From the NCBI RefSeq assembly GCF_026167545.1, contig NZ_CP110678.1:2965501-3029500 (forward strand): 64,000 nucleotides of DNA. Direction: 5' to 3'. The notes under the pieces are model-generated. The model ran no database searches and was not told the origin of the DNA. It was given only the letters and a program-made list of their open reading frames with translations. Positions 1 through 8,950 of this stretch are shown here, piece by piece; the first letter of the stretch is position 1, and the number at the start of each line of letters is the position of its first letter. This DNA is from Sphingomonas sp. S1-29 (GTDB taxonomy: Bacteria > Pseudomonadota > Alphaproteobacteria > Sphingomonadales > Sphingomonadaceae). The translations under genes and the position numbers were made by a program.

Positions 1-844
1 GAGTGATCGTCGCGTTGAAGCTTTCGCCGGGGAAGGCGTCGACCGCGAAGGTGGCGCGCTGGCCGTTGCGTACCGATCCGACATCGGCTTCATCGATCGC
101 GACTTCGAGCTCCATCTGGCTGAGGTCCTCGGCGATCACGAACAGCGTGGGGGTGTTGAACGAGGCCGCGACGGTTTGGCCGGGATCGACCTGGCGCGCG
201 AGCACCACGCCGTTGACCGGCGAGCGGATGATCGCGCGCTCGCGCTGCGTCTGGCTCGACGACAATTGCGCGCGCGCTGCGGTGACATTGGCTTCGGCGG
301 TGCGGACCCCGGCGACCGCGCGCGCGGCGGCGGCGCGGGCGGTGTCGAGCTCGGTCTTGGCGGGAACGCGCCCGCCCGACAGCCGGCTGACCTCCTCGAA
401 GCGGCCGAGCGTCGCGCGCGCTTCCTGCAAGGTCGCCTCGGCTTGCTGTACCGCCGCCTGCTGTGCCGCGAGCTGTGCCTGGTTCTGGCGGATCTGGTCG
501 TCGAGCTGTTCGGGATCGATCAGCGCGAGCGATTGGCCGGCGCGGACGCGATCATTGACGTCGACCACCACCTGGGTGACCAGCCCCGACAGCTGCGACC
601 CGACGGTGACCTGATTGGTCGGCGCGAGCTTGCCGGTGGCCGAGACGGTCACCTGCAGCTTGCCCTGGCGCACCGGGGCGGCGGCATAGCCCTGCTTCTC
701 CGCCGGCGCGAGGAAGCGCATCGCGGCGAGTACGAGCAGGACGATGCCGAGCGCGACCAACGCCCATTTGGCATAGGTCTTCCACTTGGGCTGGGTCTTG
801 GTGCCCAGGAACGCGTCGAGATCGGGGCTTTGCGCGTCAGCCAT
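1..844 (-). CDS. Efflux periplasmic adaptor, HlyD/MacA type (C-terminus outside window)
   Basis: Membrane-fusion adaptor that would bridge an inner-membrane pump to the outer-membrane channel encoded just before it. The 281 visible residues show a short cytoplasmic N-terminus, one membrane anchor (about residues 26-45), a lipoyl-like half with GKLAPTNQVTVGSQLSG, a long Ala/Gln/Glu-rich coiled coil (about 105-190), the second lipoyl half (RSPVNGVVLARQVDPGQTV) and the first strands of the beta-barrel. This layout is typical of MacA-like adaptors, so a MacB-type ABC pump may follow to the left; that is inferred. The ATG overlaps the end of the upstream outer-membrane gene by 8 bp, so translation is probably coupled. 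The gene is cut by the window edge. Confidence 0.9.
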   Translation of the reverse strand, partial: MADAQSPDLDAFLGTKTQPKWKTYAKWALVALGIVLLVLAAMRFLAPAEKQGYAAAPVRQGKLQVTVSATGKLAPTNQVTVGSQLSGLVTQVVVDVNDRVRAGQSLALIDPEQLDDQIRQNQAQLAAQQAAVQQAEATLQEARATLGRFEEVSRLSGGRVPAKTELDTARAAAARAVAGVRTAEANVTAARAQLSSSQTQRERAIIRSPVNGVVLARQVDPGQTVAASFNTPTLFVIAEDLSQMELEVAIDEADVGSVRNGQRATFAVDAFPGESFNATIT

Positions 845-2327
845 TGGTATCGTCCTGCCTTTCGGGGGCGAGAATGGTGCCCGCCACCCGGGGAATCGTT
901 TCGCTGTCCCAGCCGCCGCCGAGCGCGCCGAACAGCTGGACCAGCGCGGTCGCCTCGTCCGATTCGACCTGGGTCAGGCTGTTGCGTGCATTGAGCAATT
1001 GGGTTTCGGTCTGGTTGAGCGTGGTGAAATCGGTGAGCCCCGCGCGATACTGGCTGCGCGCGAGGATCGCCGAGACGTTGGCGGCATCGAGCGCGATCGC
1101 GAATTCGCGCTGGCGCGCCTGCGCGGTGCGCAGCGCGACGATCGCGTTCTCGATGTCCTCGAGCGAGGTCAGTACCGTCTGCTTGTAGGCCAGGAACGCG
1201 CCATCGGCGGCGGCTTCCTGCGCGCGGATCGCCGCGCGGGTGCGACCGCCGTCGAAGATCAGCTGGTTGAGGCCGGCGAACAAGGTGCCGGTGATGATGT
1301 CGGTCAGGCTGCCGATCGCGTTGGCGCTGGTGTCGATCCCGCCCGAGATGCTGAGCGCGGGGTAGAGCTGCGCCTGCGCGACGCCGATCTGCGCGGTGGC
1401 GGCGGCGAGCGCGCGTTCGGCGCTGCGCACGTCGGGGCGCTGGCGCAGCGTATCGGCGGGGATGCCCACGCCCACCGTCGCGGGGCCGCGCGGGATCGGA
1501 CGGACCGCCGCGAGCTCGCCCTTGAGCGCGCCGGGCGCGCGACCGGTGAGCACGCCCAGCCGCGAGACCGCGCTGTTGTAGCTCGCCTCGAGCGAGGGGA
1601 TCGACGCCGCGGTCTGCGCGCGCTGGGCCCGCGCCTGTTCGGCATCGAGCGACGACACCAGCCCCGCCTGGACGCGGAAGCCGGCGATTTCGAGATTGTC
1701 GTCCTGCAGCGCCAGCGACTGGCGCGCATTGGCGATCTGCGCCTGCGCGGCGCGCGCCAGGACATAGTTGCGCGCGATCTCCGACTGGGTCGAGATCAGG
1801 ACGGTGGCATAGTCATAGCCGCTGGCGTCGTAGCTCGCGCGCGACGCCTCGACCGAGCGGCGGATGCCGCCGAACAAATCGGCCTGGTAATTGGCATCGG
1901 CGCCGAGCGAGAAATTGTTGGTCGATCCCGCGCCGGTGTTGATGATCGTGCCGTCGGGCAGCTGCGTCTGGTTGCTGCCGCCGCGGATGCTCTGGCGGCG
2001 CGAATAGCCGCCTGATCCGCTGAGCGAGGGCAGGAAATCGGCGCGCGCCTGCACCAATTGTTCGCGCGCCTGGCGCAGCCGGGTGACCGCCTGCGCGACG
2101 TCGAGATTGTCGCTCGCCGCCTGTTCGATCAGCCGCTGGAGCAGCGGATCGTCGAACCGGTTCCACCAGCGCGTCAGGTCCTCGGGGGTTGCCGGGGCGG
2201 GGACCGAGAAACCCTCGCGCACGCCGAGCTCGCTGGGGGCCGCGGGGCGGTAATCGGGGCCGACGGTGCAGCCGCTGAGGCCGATGCCCGCGAGCGCGAG
2301 AAGGGGAATGCCGTGACGCCACATCAT
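837..2327 (-). CDS. Outer-membrane efflux lipoprotein, NodT/OprM family
   Basis: Outer-membrane channel of a tripartite efflux system, 496 aa. The N-terminus is a lipoprotein signal (MMWRHGIPLLALAGIGLSGC) with the lipobox Cys at residue 20, followed by CTVGPDYRPA, the usual start of NodT-family mature proteins. Two outer-membrane efflux protein repeats follow, rich in Ala/Gln alpha-helices, with family patterns such as LPSLSGSGGYSRR and TAQIGVAQAQLYPALSISG. Length fits the family. Two adjacent ATG codons (2327 and 2324) are both possible starts. An upstream in-frame extension to 2675 exists, but it runs antisense through the neighbouring gene and lacks family similarity. It is the first gene of the left-going pair with the HlyD adaptor. 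Confidence 0.93.
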   Translation of the reverse strand: MMWRHGIPLLALAGIGLSGCTVGPDYRPAAPSELGVREGFSVPAPATPEDLTRWWNRFDDPLLQRLIEQAASDNLDVAQAVTRLRQAREQLVQARADFLPSLSGSGGYSRRQSIRGGSNQTQLPDGTIINTGAGSTNNFSLGADANYQADLFGGIRRSVEASRASYDASGYDYATVLISTQSEIARNYVLARAAQAQIANARQSLALQDDNLEIAGFRVQAGLVSSLDAEQARAQRAQTAASIPSLEASYNSAVSRLGVLTGRAPGALKGELAAVRPIPRGPATVGVGIPADTLRQRPDVRSAERALAAATAQIGVAQAQLYPALSISGGIDTSANAIGSLTDIITGTLFAGLNQLIFDGGRTRAAIRAQEAAADGAFLAYKQTVLTSLEDIENAIVALRTAQARQREFAIALDAANVSAILARSQYRAGLTDFTTLNQTETQLLNARNSLTQVESDEATALVQLFGALGGGWDSETIPRVAGTILAPERQDDTNG

Positions 2328-2412
2328 GGCTCTGGTTGGCCAGAAAGCGATTGAAGGTCCAACGAATTGTTGTCGCAAGATGTAACGATCGTGGAACAGC
2401 GCGCGGTCGGGG

Positions 2413-3105
2413 TTAGCCGATCCAGCGCCAGATCCCTGCCGCCCAGCCGGCGAGCGGCAGATGCGCCCAGGTGGCGGCGAGCCAGAGGAGGATGCCGCCC
2501 GCCCAGTCATGGGGGCGCAGCTTGGCGGCAGTCCACGGCAAGCGACCCGCGCCGAGCGCCGCGAACGGAAGATACGACGTGCGACGCGCCCATTCGGGCC
2601 AGAAATCGGGCATGAGGCTACGCTTCTTGGCATCCTGCAGCGCCGCGCCGACCAGCGCGAGGATCGCGATGCCAAGCGACAGCACGATCTGCGCGCCGAT
2701 CGGGAACACCAGGATATGCGCAGCCGCCCACAGCGCGAACGCCCACATCATCGGGTGGCGGGTGATCGCGAACACGCCGCGCGGCTGGGGGACGGGCTTC
2801 GACCCCGCGGTCGGATCGGGCAGCGCCGGATTGCCGATCAGCGATCCGATCAGCAGGATGCTCGCGACCAGCATGACGATCGTCGCGACAATCCACAGCC
2901 CGTCGCCGACTTCCCACAGCATCGGCTGCGCGGGCATCGTCTTATAGGCATGCGCGACGCCGCCAAGCGTGGCGAACGCGACCAGCGAATAGACCAGCAG
3001 GAACCCCCGCTCGCCGATCCGCGACACCAATGGCGCGCGCAGCGGGTGCGAGAGGAGGAAGTGGCTGCCGACGAAGGCGAAGACGGTGGCGACGAGCAGC
3101 GTCAT
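2413..3105 (-). CDS. NnrU family membrane protein
   Basis: Integral membrane protein of 230 aa with about six hydrophobic segments, starting MTLLVATVFAFVGSHFLLSH. The family signature is visible: an N-terminal SHFLLSHPLRAPL, a central ITRHPMMWAFALWAAAH and DFWPEWARRTSYLPF near the C-terminus. NnrU was named from a gene linked to nitric-oxide and nitrite metabolism in Rhodobacter-type organisms, but most members, like this one, have no denitrification neighbours. The ITRHP.MWA stretch also resembles isoprenylcysteine methyltransferase-like proteins. The substrate is unknown. It lies 85 bp upstream of the NodT gene on the same strand, so co-transcription is possible. Confidence 0.85.
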   Translation of the reverse strand: MTLLVATVFAFVGSHFLLSHPLRAPLVSRIGERGFLLVYSLVAFATLGGVAHAYKTMPAQPMLWEVGDGLWIVATIVMLVASILLIGSLIGNPALPDPTAGSKPVPQPRGVFAITRHPMMWAFALWAAAHILVFPIGAQIVLSLGIAILALVGAALQDAKKRSLMPDFWPEWARRTSYLPFAALGAGRLPWTAAKLRPHDWAGGILLWLAATWAHLPLAGWAAGIWRWIG

Positions 3106-3141
3106 GGCGGCGATCCTTCGGCCTATATCGGCGCCAAATTA

Positions 3142-3213
3142 CCGTTCGCTTCGAGCGGAGTCGAGAAGCCCAGCGCCCCGCCAGCGTTTCTCGACTTCGC
3201 TCGAAACGAACGG
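3142..3213. repeat. Palindromic repeat, family A copy 1
   Basis: Imperfect inverted repeat whose right arm reads CTCGACTTCGCTCGAAACG and whose left arm is its diverged complement, with a loop of about 20 bp. It sits between the convergent-side ends of the NnrU and POT transporter transcription units. Further copies lie at 12557, 30397 and 61533. Confidence 0.85.
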
Positions 3214-3221
3214 ATGGGTGG

Positions 3222-4823
3222 TCAGCGCTTCGTCTCGCCCTTCGTATTCACCCCCGCCGCAGCCGGCTCGGCCAACTCGGCCTGGCCCAGCATCGCACGG
3301 TCTTCGTCGGCGAGCGTGTCGAGGTGCATCCAGCGCTTCACCAGCGGCGATAGCGCGAGCACCACCGCGGCGATGCCGATCGTCCACCAGCCGATCGTCG
3401 AATAGACCGCAAGCGTGCCTTCCTGCGTCATCTCGCCGCCTTCGCCGCCGGTCGCCTCACCGATCTTGCCCGCGACGAAATTGCCGACCGCGGTCATGTA
3501 GAACCAGGCACCCATGATCAGGCTGGCGAGATGGCGCGGCGCGAGCCGGTTCATCGCCGACAGCCCGACCGGCGACAGGCAAAGCTCGCCGGTGGTGTGG
3601 AGGAGGTAGATCAGGAACACGAACAATACCGGCGTCGCGACGCCCGGGCCCACCGATTGCGCGCCCCAGACGAACACCAGGAAGCCAAGCCCCACCTGGA
3701 CCAGCGCCAGCCCGAACTTGGCGGGCGTCGAAGGTTCGAACCCGCGCCGGCCGAGCAGCACCCACAAGGTCGCGAAGATCGGGCCGAGCAGGATGATGTA
3801 GATGGCGTTGATCGACTGGAACAGCGATGCCGGCACGTCGCCGCGGCTGACATAGCGATCGGTATAGAGGTTGAGCGAGCCGCCCGCCTGCTCGAACAGC
3901 CCCCAGAACACCGGGTTCAGCGCGATCAGGAACAGCACCACGAACATCCGGTCGCGCGCATGCGGTTCGAGCTTGAAGCTTTCGAACAGCACATAGCCGA
4001 GCAGCGCGATGCCGGAGAAGATCAGCAGGTTCTGGATCACGTCCTGATACTGGATCAGCGCCCACATCACCGCGATCGCAACCAGCCCGACGCCGTAGAG
4101 CGACCATTCGGTGCGCTTGGTCAGCGGGCGGGGGGCCTCGCCGCGGCCGAGCAGGAACGGCCGGCCGAGGATGAAAACGATCAGCCCGAGCAGCATGCCG
4201 ATGCCCGCCGCGCCGAAGCCATAGGCCCAGCCATAGGTCTCGCCGAGCCAGCCCGCCATGATCACGCCTAGCGCGGCGCCGACGTTAATGCCGATATAGA
4301 AGATCGTGTACGCGCCATCGCGGCGAACGTCGGTGAGCGGATAGAGCTGGCCGACGATGACCGAGATGTTGGCCTTCAGAAAGCCGCTGCCGACGATGAT
4401 GAAGGCGAGCGCCAGCCAGAAGATGTTGATGATCGGGTCGGCCTGGCCGCCGGTTCCTTCGAACGCCATCAGCGCGTGGCCGATGGTAAGCAGGACCGCG
4501 CCGAACTGCACCGCCTTGCGCTGGCCGAGATAGCGATCGGCGAGATAGCCGCCGAGCACGGGGGTGATGTAGACCAGCGACAGATAGGCACCATAGATTA
4601 GGTTGCCCTGCGAATCGTCGAACAGCCAATGCTTGGTGAGGTAGAAGATCAGCAGCGCGCGCATGCCGTAGAAGGAGAAGCGCTCCCACATTTCGGCGAA
4701 GAACAGGACGTACAGCCCCTTGGGGTGACCCGCCACCTCGGGCGATTTGGTCGTCGCGACATACACGCCGCCGGCCAGGAGGATCGCGAGGAATCCCAGC
4801 GCGATCGTCGGGATGATGGGCAA
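3222..4823 (-). CDS. Proton-dependent oligopeptide transporter (POT/PTR family)
   Basis: Major-facilitator peptide importer, 533 aa, driven by the proton gradient. The POT signature is plain near residues 43-60 (FAEMWERFSFYGMRALL), with the ExxERFxYYG-type motif that binds protons, then GGYLADRYLGQRKAVQ between TM2 and TM3. About 12-14 hydrophobic segments follow, and a late FxPxG-like loop reads GELCLSPVGLSAMNRLAPRH, the second PTR2 signature. The reading frame has no ATG at its N-terminus: a stop lies at 4827-4829, followed by ATT then TTG. A GGGAG Shine-Dalgarno just upstream fits either; TTG at 4823 is taken. The C-terminus abuts a family-A repeat. Confidence 0.93.
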   Translation of the reverse strand: MPIIPTIALGFLAILLAGGVYVATTKSPEVAGHPKGLYVLFFAEMWERFSFYGMRALLIFYLTKHWLFDDSQGNLIYGAYLSLVYITPVLGGYLADRYLGQRKAVQFGAVLLTIGHALMAFEGTGGQADPIINIFWLALAFIIVGSGFLKANISVIVGQLYPLTDVRRDGAYTIFYIGINVGAALGVIMAGWLGETYGWAYGFGAAGIGMLLGLIVFILGRPFLLGRGEAPRPLTKRTEWSLYGVGLVAIAVMWALIQYQDVIQNLLIFSGIALLGYVLFESFKLEPHARDRMFVVLFLIALNPVFWGLFEQAGGSLNLYTDRYVSRGDVPASLFQSINAIYIILLGPIFATLWVLLGRRGFEPSTPAKFGLALVQVGLGFLVFVWGAQSVGPGVATPVLFVFLIYLLHTTGELCLSPVGLSAMNRLAPRHLASLIMGAWFYMTAVGNFVAGKIGEATGGEGGEMTQEGTLAVYSTIGWWTIGIAAVVLALSPLVKRWMHLDTLADEDRAMLGQAELAEPAAAGVNTKGETKR

Positions 4824-4976
4824 AATTTACGCTCCCTGATACTCGCCGCGGTGAACCCCCGCGGGATAGTTGCAAGCGAGACTAGCGGCAAAGCGCCGGG
4901 TGTAAATATCTAGCGGCGCTGTTAGAGCGCTGGTCCGCGGCATTTCCGCCCCGTCGCGCACCGCCTAGGACGTGCC

Positions 4977-5555
4977 ATGTTCAACGATCTCAGTTCGCTA
5001 CCCACCTATTTGGCCAGCCGCCGTTCGGGCAAGCCGCGCGACATGGTGGCGCCCGGGCCCGGTGATGCGACGCTGCGCACGATGATCGGCATGGCGGCGC
5101 GGACGCCCGATCACGGCAAGCTGGCGCCGTGGCGCTTCGTGATCGTGCCCGCCGAGCAGCGGACGGCGTTCGCGGCGATGCTGGTCGCCGCCTATCGCGC
5201 CGACAAGCCCGAGGCGGGGCGGCTCGAAATCGAGGCGATCGAGCAGTTCGCGCACCAGGCGCCGACGCTGGTGGTCGTCGTTTCGGCCCCCAATGCCGCC
5301 AGCCACATTCCGCTGTGGGAACAGCAATTGTCCGCCGGCGCGGCGTGCATGAACCTGCTCCACGCGGCGCATGCGCATGGCTTCGTCGGGGGATGGCTCA
5401 CCGGTTGGGCGACCTATTCGGCGGCGGTGCGCGACTCGCTGGCGGGCGAGGGAGCGACGATCGCGGGGTTCGTCTTCATCGGCACGCCGTCACGCGATCT
5501 GGACGAGCGTCCGCGTCCCGATCTTGAAACAATCGTACGTTATTGGGCCGAATGA
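4977..5555 (+). CDS. Nitroreductase family protein
   Basis: Flavin-dependent oxidoreductase of the nitroreductase fold, 192 aa, closest in appearance to the short YdjA-like members. The N-terminal RRSGKPRDMVAPGP replaces the usual RRSxR FMN-phosphate motif, and APWRFVIVPAEQR follows the usual N-P-W-R pattern of the FMN site. The C-terminal half has GAACMNLLHAAHAHGFVGGW, matching the family helix that covers the flavin, and FVFIGTPSRDLDERPRPDLE at the end. It probably uses NAD(P)H to reduce nitro or quinone compounds; the natural substrate is unknown. A GntR-type regulator begins 39 bp downstream on the same strand, which suggests a two-gene unit. Confidence 0.88.
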   Translation: MFNDLSSLPTYLASRRSGKPRDMVAPGPGDATLRTMIGMAARTPDHGKLAPWRFVIVPAEQRTAFAAMLVAAYRADKPEAGRLEIEAIEQFAHQAPTLVVVVSAPNAASHIPLWEQQLSAGAACMNLLHAAHAHGFVGGWLTGWATYSAAVRDSLAGEGATIAGFVFIGTPSRDLDERPRPDLETIVRYWAE

Positions 5556-5570
5556 AGGCTAGATCGTACG
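5532..5570. promoter_or_regulatory. Candidate operator: two direct ATCGTACG copies before the GntR gene
   Basis: The octamer ATCGTACG occurs at 5532-5539 and again at 5563-5570, 31 bp apart (about three helical turns), in the end of the nitroreductase gene and the short gap before the GntR regulator. Each holds the palindrome CGTACG. Autoregulation is an inference from position only. Confidence 0.25.
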
Positions 5571-5594
5571 CGCGCTTTGGCGTATTAGTCGAGC

Positions 5595-5951
5595 ATGACA
5601 GCACTCGAACATGACGACGCACCGGTGTACATGCGGCTACGCGCGACGATCGCGACCGCGATCCTGCGCGGGGAATATCGCGCCGGCGACCAGCTCCCCT
5701 CGGTCCGCGCCTTTGCCGCCGAAGTCGGCGCCAATCCGCTGACCGTCGCCAAGGCGTACCAGACCTTCCAGGACGACGGCTATGTCGAGGTTCGCCGCGG
5801 CGTGGGCATGTTCGTGCTCCCCGGCGCTGCCGAAGCGCTGCGCGCCGCCGAGCGCGACCGGTTCCTGACGAGCTATTGGCCCAAGGTGCGCGAGCATATC
5901 GCGCTGCTGGGGCTGGATCGGGATGTGCTGTTCGAGCGCGAGACGGCGTAG
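5595..5951 (+). CDS. GntR family regulator, short YtrA-like type
   Basis: DNA-binding protein of 118 aa. Residues about 10-78 form the GntR winged helix: APVYMRLRATIATAILRGEY, then AGDQLPSVRAFAAEVGANPL (helix-turn-helix) and VAKAYQTFQDDGYVEVRRG (wing). Only about 40 residues follow, with no room for a FadR- or UTRA-type ligand domain, so it belongs to the short YtrA class, whose members often control a neighbouring transporter or membrane operon. Here the only linked gene is the nitroreductase 39 bp upstream. Downstream is a repeat-filled gap. The ligand, if any, cannot be told from sequence. Confidence 0.88.
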   Translation: MTALEHDDAPVYMRLRATIATAILRGEYRAGDQLPSVRAFAAEVGANPLTVAKAYQTFQDDGYVEVRRGVGMFVLPGAAEALRAAERDRFLTSYWPKVREHIALLGLDRDVLFERETA

Positions 5952-5977
5952 GCTGGTTTCTCGGGGCGAGCAGAAGA

Positions 5978-6082
5978 AGAAGGCCCTCACCCAACCCGCA
6001 TCGGGTGAACAGCGCCCCGCGCTGTTCAGATCATGCCGGGGGCATGATCGACCCGATGCGCCCGCAGGCGGGAGAGGGCTTA
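5978..6082. repeat. Family D repeat, composite copy
   Basis: Starts with GGCCCTCACCCAACCCG, carries nested palindromes (CAGCGCCCCGCGCTG and TCATGCCGGGGGCATGA) and ends with a GGCGGGAGAGGG arm. The central palindrome block at 5999-6056 is nearly identical to that at 14229-14287. Confidence 0.75.
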
Positions 6083-6105
6083 AAGGTTACTTCGCACAGC
6101 CCTCA

Positions 6106-6196
6106 CCCCGTTCGTGCTGAGCTTGTCGAAGCACCGTTCTTCTTCCTTCCACGCTGGCGGAGAAGGACGGCACTTCGACAAGCTCAGTGCGAACGG
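6106..6196. repeat. Palindromic repeat, family B copy 1
   Basis: Inverted pair with left arm CGTTCGTGCTGAGCTTGTCG and a matching right arm, loop about 35 bp. Other copies are at 31660 (inside a gene) and 62827. It directly follows the family D element, so the whole GntR to acyl-CoA dehydrogenase gap is repeat. Confidence 0.85.
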
Positions 6197-6217
6197 GAAT
6201 AGGTAGTCCCCGCCCTC

Positions 6218-7942
6218 TCAGGCGGCGAACGCCTCGGGGGTCAGCGCATACAGCACCTCGGCTTTCGCCATCGCCGCAGCCTTCAGTCCCTGCGCTTCGG
6301 GCACGACCTGCTCGACATAGAAGCGTGCCGCCGCGCGCTTGAGCGACAGGAAGGCGGGGTCGCCCTCGGCCCCTGCCGCGATCATCCCCGATCGCTCCAT
6401 CAGCCAGCCGCAGGTCGCGACCGACAGCATCGTCAGGAACGGATAGCTCGCGGCCAATTTGTCGTCGGTGTCGGCGGTGAGCAGATGCCGCCCGACCTCC
6501 TCGCAGGCGTCGATCAGCGCGATCAGCCCGGTGTCCTTCGCCTCGGCGCGCATGTCGGCGATGTGCGCCAGGAACACGCCGCCATTGTCCATGCCGAGCT
6601 TGCGCCCGACCAGGTCGGCGGCCTGGATGCCGTTGGTGCCTTCGTAGATCGGGGTGATGCGCGCATCGCGGAACTGCTGTGCCGCGCCGGTCTCCTCGAC
6701 ATAGCCCATCCCGCCGTGCACCTGGATGCCGATGCTGGCGACTTCGTTGCCGATGTCGGTGCCGTGCGCCTTGGCGAGCGGGGTGAGCAGGTCGAGCCGC
6801 TTGCGCGCATCGACACCACCCAGATTGGCGCGATCGACCTGGCCTGCGGCGTAATAGACCAGCGCGCGCGCCGCCTGCGTTTGCGCCTTCATCCGCAGCA
6901 GCATCCGGCGGACATCGGGATGCTCGATGATCGCGACGGGCTCGCGGCTGGCGCTGCCCGCGCGCGCCGACTGGATGCGGTCGCGCGCATAGGCCACCGC
7001 CTTTTGCGTCGCGCGCTCGGCGACCTGGACGCCCTGCAGCCCGACGTTGAGCCGCGCATTGTTCATCATCGTGAACATCGCCGCGATCCCGCCGCCTTCA
7101 TGGCCGATCAGCTCGCCGATACAATCGGCATTGTCGCCGAATGACAGGACGCAGGTGGGCGAGGCGTGGAGCCCCATCTTGTGCTCGATCGACACGACGC
7201 GGACGTCGTTGAAGTCGCCGGGCGCGCCGGCGGCGTCGAGGCGATATTTGGGGACGAGGAACAGGCTCAGCCCCTTGGTGCCCGGCGGCGCATCGGGGGT
7301 GCGCGCGAGCACGAGATGGACGATGTTCGCCGCCATGTCGTGGTCGCCATAGGAAATGTAGATCTTGGTGCCCGTGATCGACCATTTGCCGTCGCCGAGC
7401 GGATCGGCGCGGGTGCGAAGCGCACCGACGTCGCTTCCCGCCTGCGGCTCGGTCAGGTTCATCGTGCCGGTCCATTCGCCGCTCGACAGCTTGGCGAGAT
7501 ACGCCGCCTGCTGCTGCGGGCTGCCGTGATGCATCAGCGCCTCGATCGCGCCGACGGTGAGCGTCGGGCACAAGGCCAGCCCCATGTTCGCCGCGCCGAG
7601 CGTGTCGAGCACCGCGGTCGAGATTGCGAAGGGCATCCCCTGGCCGCCATGGTCGGTGGGCGATCCGATCGTGCCCCAGCCGCCCTCGACATAGGCCTGG
7701 TAGGCGGCGACGAATCCGTCGGGCATTACCACGCCATCGGCGGTCCATCTCGCGCCGACGGTGTCGCCCACCCGGTCGAGCGGTGCCCATTCGCCCGCGG
7801 CGAACTGCCCCACGCCTTCGAGCACCGCATCGACCATGTCGGGCGTGGCGTCGGCGAAGCGTTCGCTCGCCGCAAGCTCGTCGAGCCGGACGATATGGTC
7901 GAGCACGAAACGCTGTTCGGCTTGCGGTGGGGTGAAGCTCAT
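6218..7942 (-). CDS. Acyl-CoA dehydrogenase, long form (DmdC-like)
   Basis: FAD-dependent oxidation of an acyl-CoA to the 2-enoyl-CoA, 574 aa, about 200 residues longer than classic enzymes. It carries the extra C-terminal domain seen in DmdC-type and related dehydrogenases. Visible: the FAD/substrate segment GTMNLTEPQAGSDVGALRT, then KIYISYGDHDMAANIVH, VGLQGVQVAERATQKAVAYA, a GGMGYVEETGAAQQFRDARI segment, and IYEGTNGIQAADLVGRKLG, which holds the catalytic Glu position of this family. The ATG at 7942 follows GAGAGAGGATCG. A longer frame to 8014 is disfavoured because it overlaps the divergent Sua5 gene. The substrate could be a medium or long chain, or a methylthio-propanoyl-CoA; the sequence does not decide. 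Confidence 0.93.
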   Translation of the reverse strand: MSFTPPQAEQRFVLDHIVRLDELAASERFADATPDMVDAVLEGVGQFAAGEWAPLDRVGDTVGARWTADGVVMPDGFVAAYQAYVEGGWGTIGSPTDHGGQGMPFAISTAVLDTLGAANMGLALCPTLTVGAIEALMHHGSPQQQAAYLAKLSSGEWTGTMNLTEPQAGSDVGALRTRADPLGDGKWSITGTKIYISYGDHDMAANIVHLVLARTPDAPPGTKGLSLFLVPKYRLDAAGAPGDFNDVRVVSIEHKMGLHASPTCVLSFGDNADCIGELIGHEGGGIAAMFTMMNNARLNVGLQGVQVAERATQKAVAYARDRIQSARAGSASREPVAIIEHPDVRRMLLRMKAQTQAARALVYYAAGQVDRANLGGVDARKRLDLLTPLAKAHGTDIGNEVASIGIQVHGGMGYVEETGAAQQFRDARITPIYEGTNGIQAADLVGRKLGMDNGGVFLAHIADMRAEAKDTGLIALIDACEEVGRHLLTADTDDKLAASYPFLTMLSVATCGWLMERSGMIAAGAEGDPAFLSLKRAAARFYVEQVVPEAQGLKAAAMAKAEVLYALTPEAFAA

Positions 7943-8001
7943 CGATCCTCTCTCGCGCGGCCATCTTGTCGGCTCTGTCGCGGCGATATAGCGCCGGTTT
8001 C

Positions 8002-8940
8002 GTGCCATCACCAAACCCGCCCTTCGTCACCCGGACCTTACCCTACGGCACCGCCGCGATCGCCGAAGCCGCGGCGCTGATCGCTGGCGGCGGGTGCGTC
8101 GCGGTGCCGACCGAGACGGTCTATGGCCTCGCCGCCGACGCGACCGATTCGCTGGCGGTTGCCGGGATTTATGCGGCGAAGGGGCGGCCCAGCTTCAACC
8201 CGCTGATCGTCCATGTCGCCGATGTCGCAGGCGCGCGCGCGCTGGCGGCGTTCGACGATGAGGCCGAGCGGCTGGCGGCGGCGTTCTGGCCCGGGCCGCT
8301 GACGATGGTGTTGCCGGTGCGCGAGGGGAGCGGGGTCGCGGGGCTGGTGACCGCGGGGCTGCCCACGATCGCGATCCGCGTGCCCGCGCACCGCGCGATG
8401 CGCGCGCTGCTGGCGGCGTGCGGGCGGCCGCTGGCGGCGCCCTCGGCGAATGCGAGCGGCGGCATCAGTCCGACGCGCGCGGCGCATGTGGTGGCATCGC
8501 TCGGCGGGCGGGTGGCGCTGGTGATCGACGACGGCGCGACGCAGGCGGGGCTCGAATCGACGATCGTCGCGCCGGGCGCGCGATCGATCCTGCGGCCGGG
8601 GCCGGTGACGGCGGCGATGCTGGGCGAGGGCTATGCGGCCTATGCCGGCGACGCGATCACCGCGCCGGGACAGCTTTCGAGCCACTACGCTCCTTCGAAG
8701 CCGGTGCGGCTGGGGGCGAGCGAGGCGCGTGCGGGGGAATGGCTGATTGGCTTCGGGCCGGTGGCCGGGGACGATACGCTGTCGGCGACCGGGGATGTGG
8801 TGGAAGCGGCGGCGGGGTTGTTCGAGGCGCTGCACCGCGCCGATGCGAGTGATGCGGCTGGGATCGCGGTGGCACCGGTGCCGGATGAAGGGGTAGGCGT
8901 CGCGATCAACGACCGGTTGGGAAGGGCGGCGGTGCGCTAG
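8002..8940 (+). CDS. L-threonylcarbamoyladenylate synthase (Sua5/TsaC)
   Basis: Makes threonylcarbamoyl-AMP from Thr, bicarbonate and ATP, the first step of the universal t6A37 tRNA modification. The YrdC core has the KxR-type site as AKGRPSFNPLIVHVADV, the early GGGCVAVPTETVYGLAADAT, WPGPLTMVLPV, and RPLAAPSANASGGISPTRA. After about residue 200 there is a linker and a C-terminal Sua5 domain (LSSHYAPSKPVRLG, WLIGFGP), so it is the two-domain Sua5 form, about 312 aa. The start is uncertain: GTG at 8002 is used here and TTG at 7966 is also in frame. It is divergent from the acyl-CoA dehydrogenase. Confidence 0.92.
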   Translation: MPSPNPPFVTRTLPYGTAAIAEAAALIAGGGCVAVPTETVYGLAADATDSLAVAGIYAAKGRPSFNPLIVHVADVAGARALAAFDDEAERLAAAFWPGPLTMVLPVREGSGVAGLVTAGLPTIAIRVPAHRAMRALLAACGRPLAAPSANASGGISPTRAAHVVASLGGRVALVIDDGATQAGLESTIVAPGARSILRPGPVTAAMLGEGYAAYAGDAITAPGQLSSHYAPSKPVRLGASEARAGEWLIGFGPVAGDDTLSATGDVVEAAAGLFEALHRADASDAAGIAVAPVPDEGVGVAINDRLGRAAVR

Positions 8941-8950
8941 GGGACTTCAA

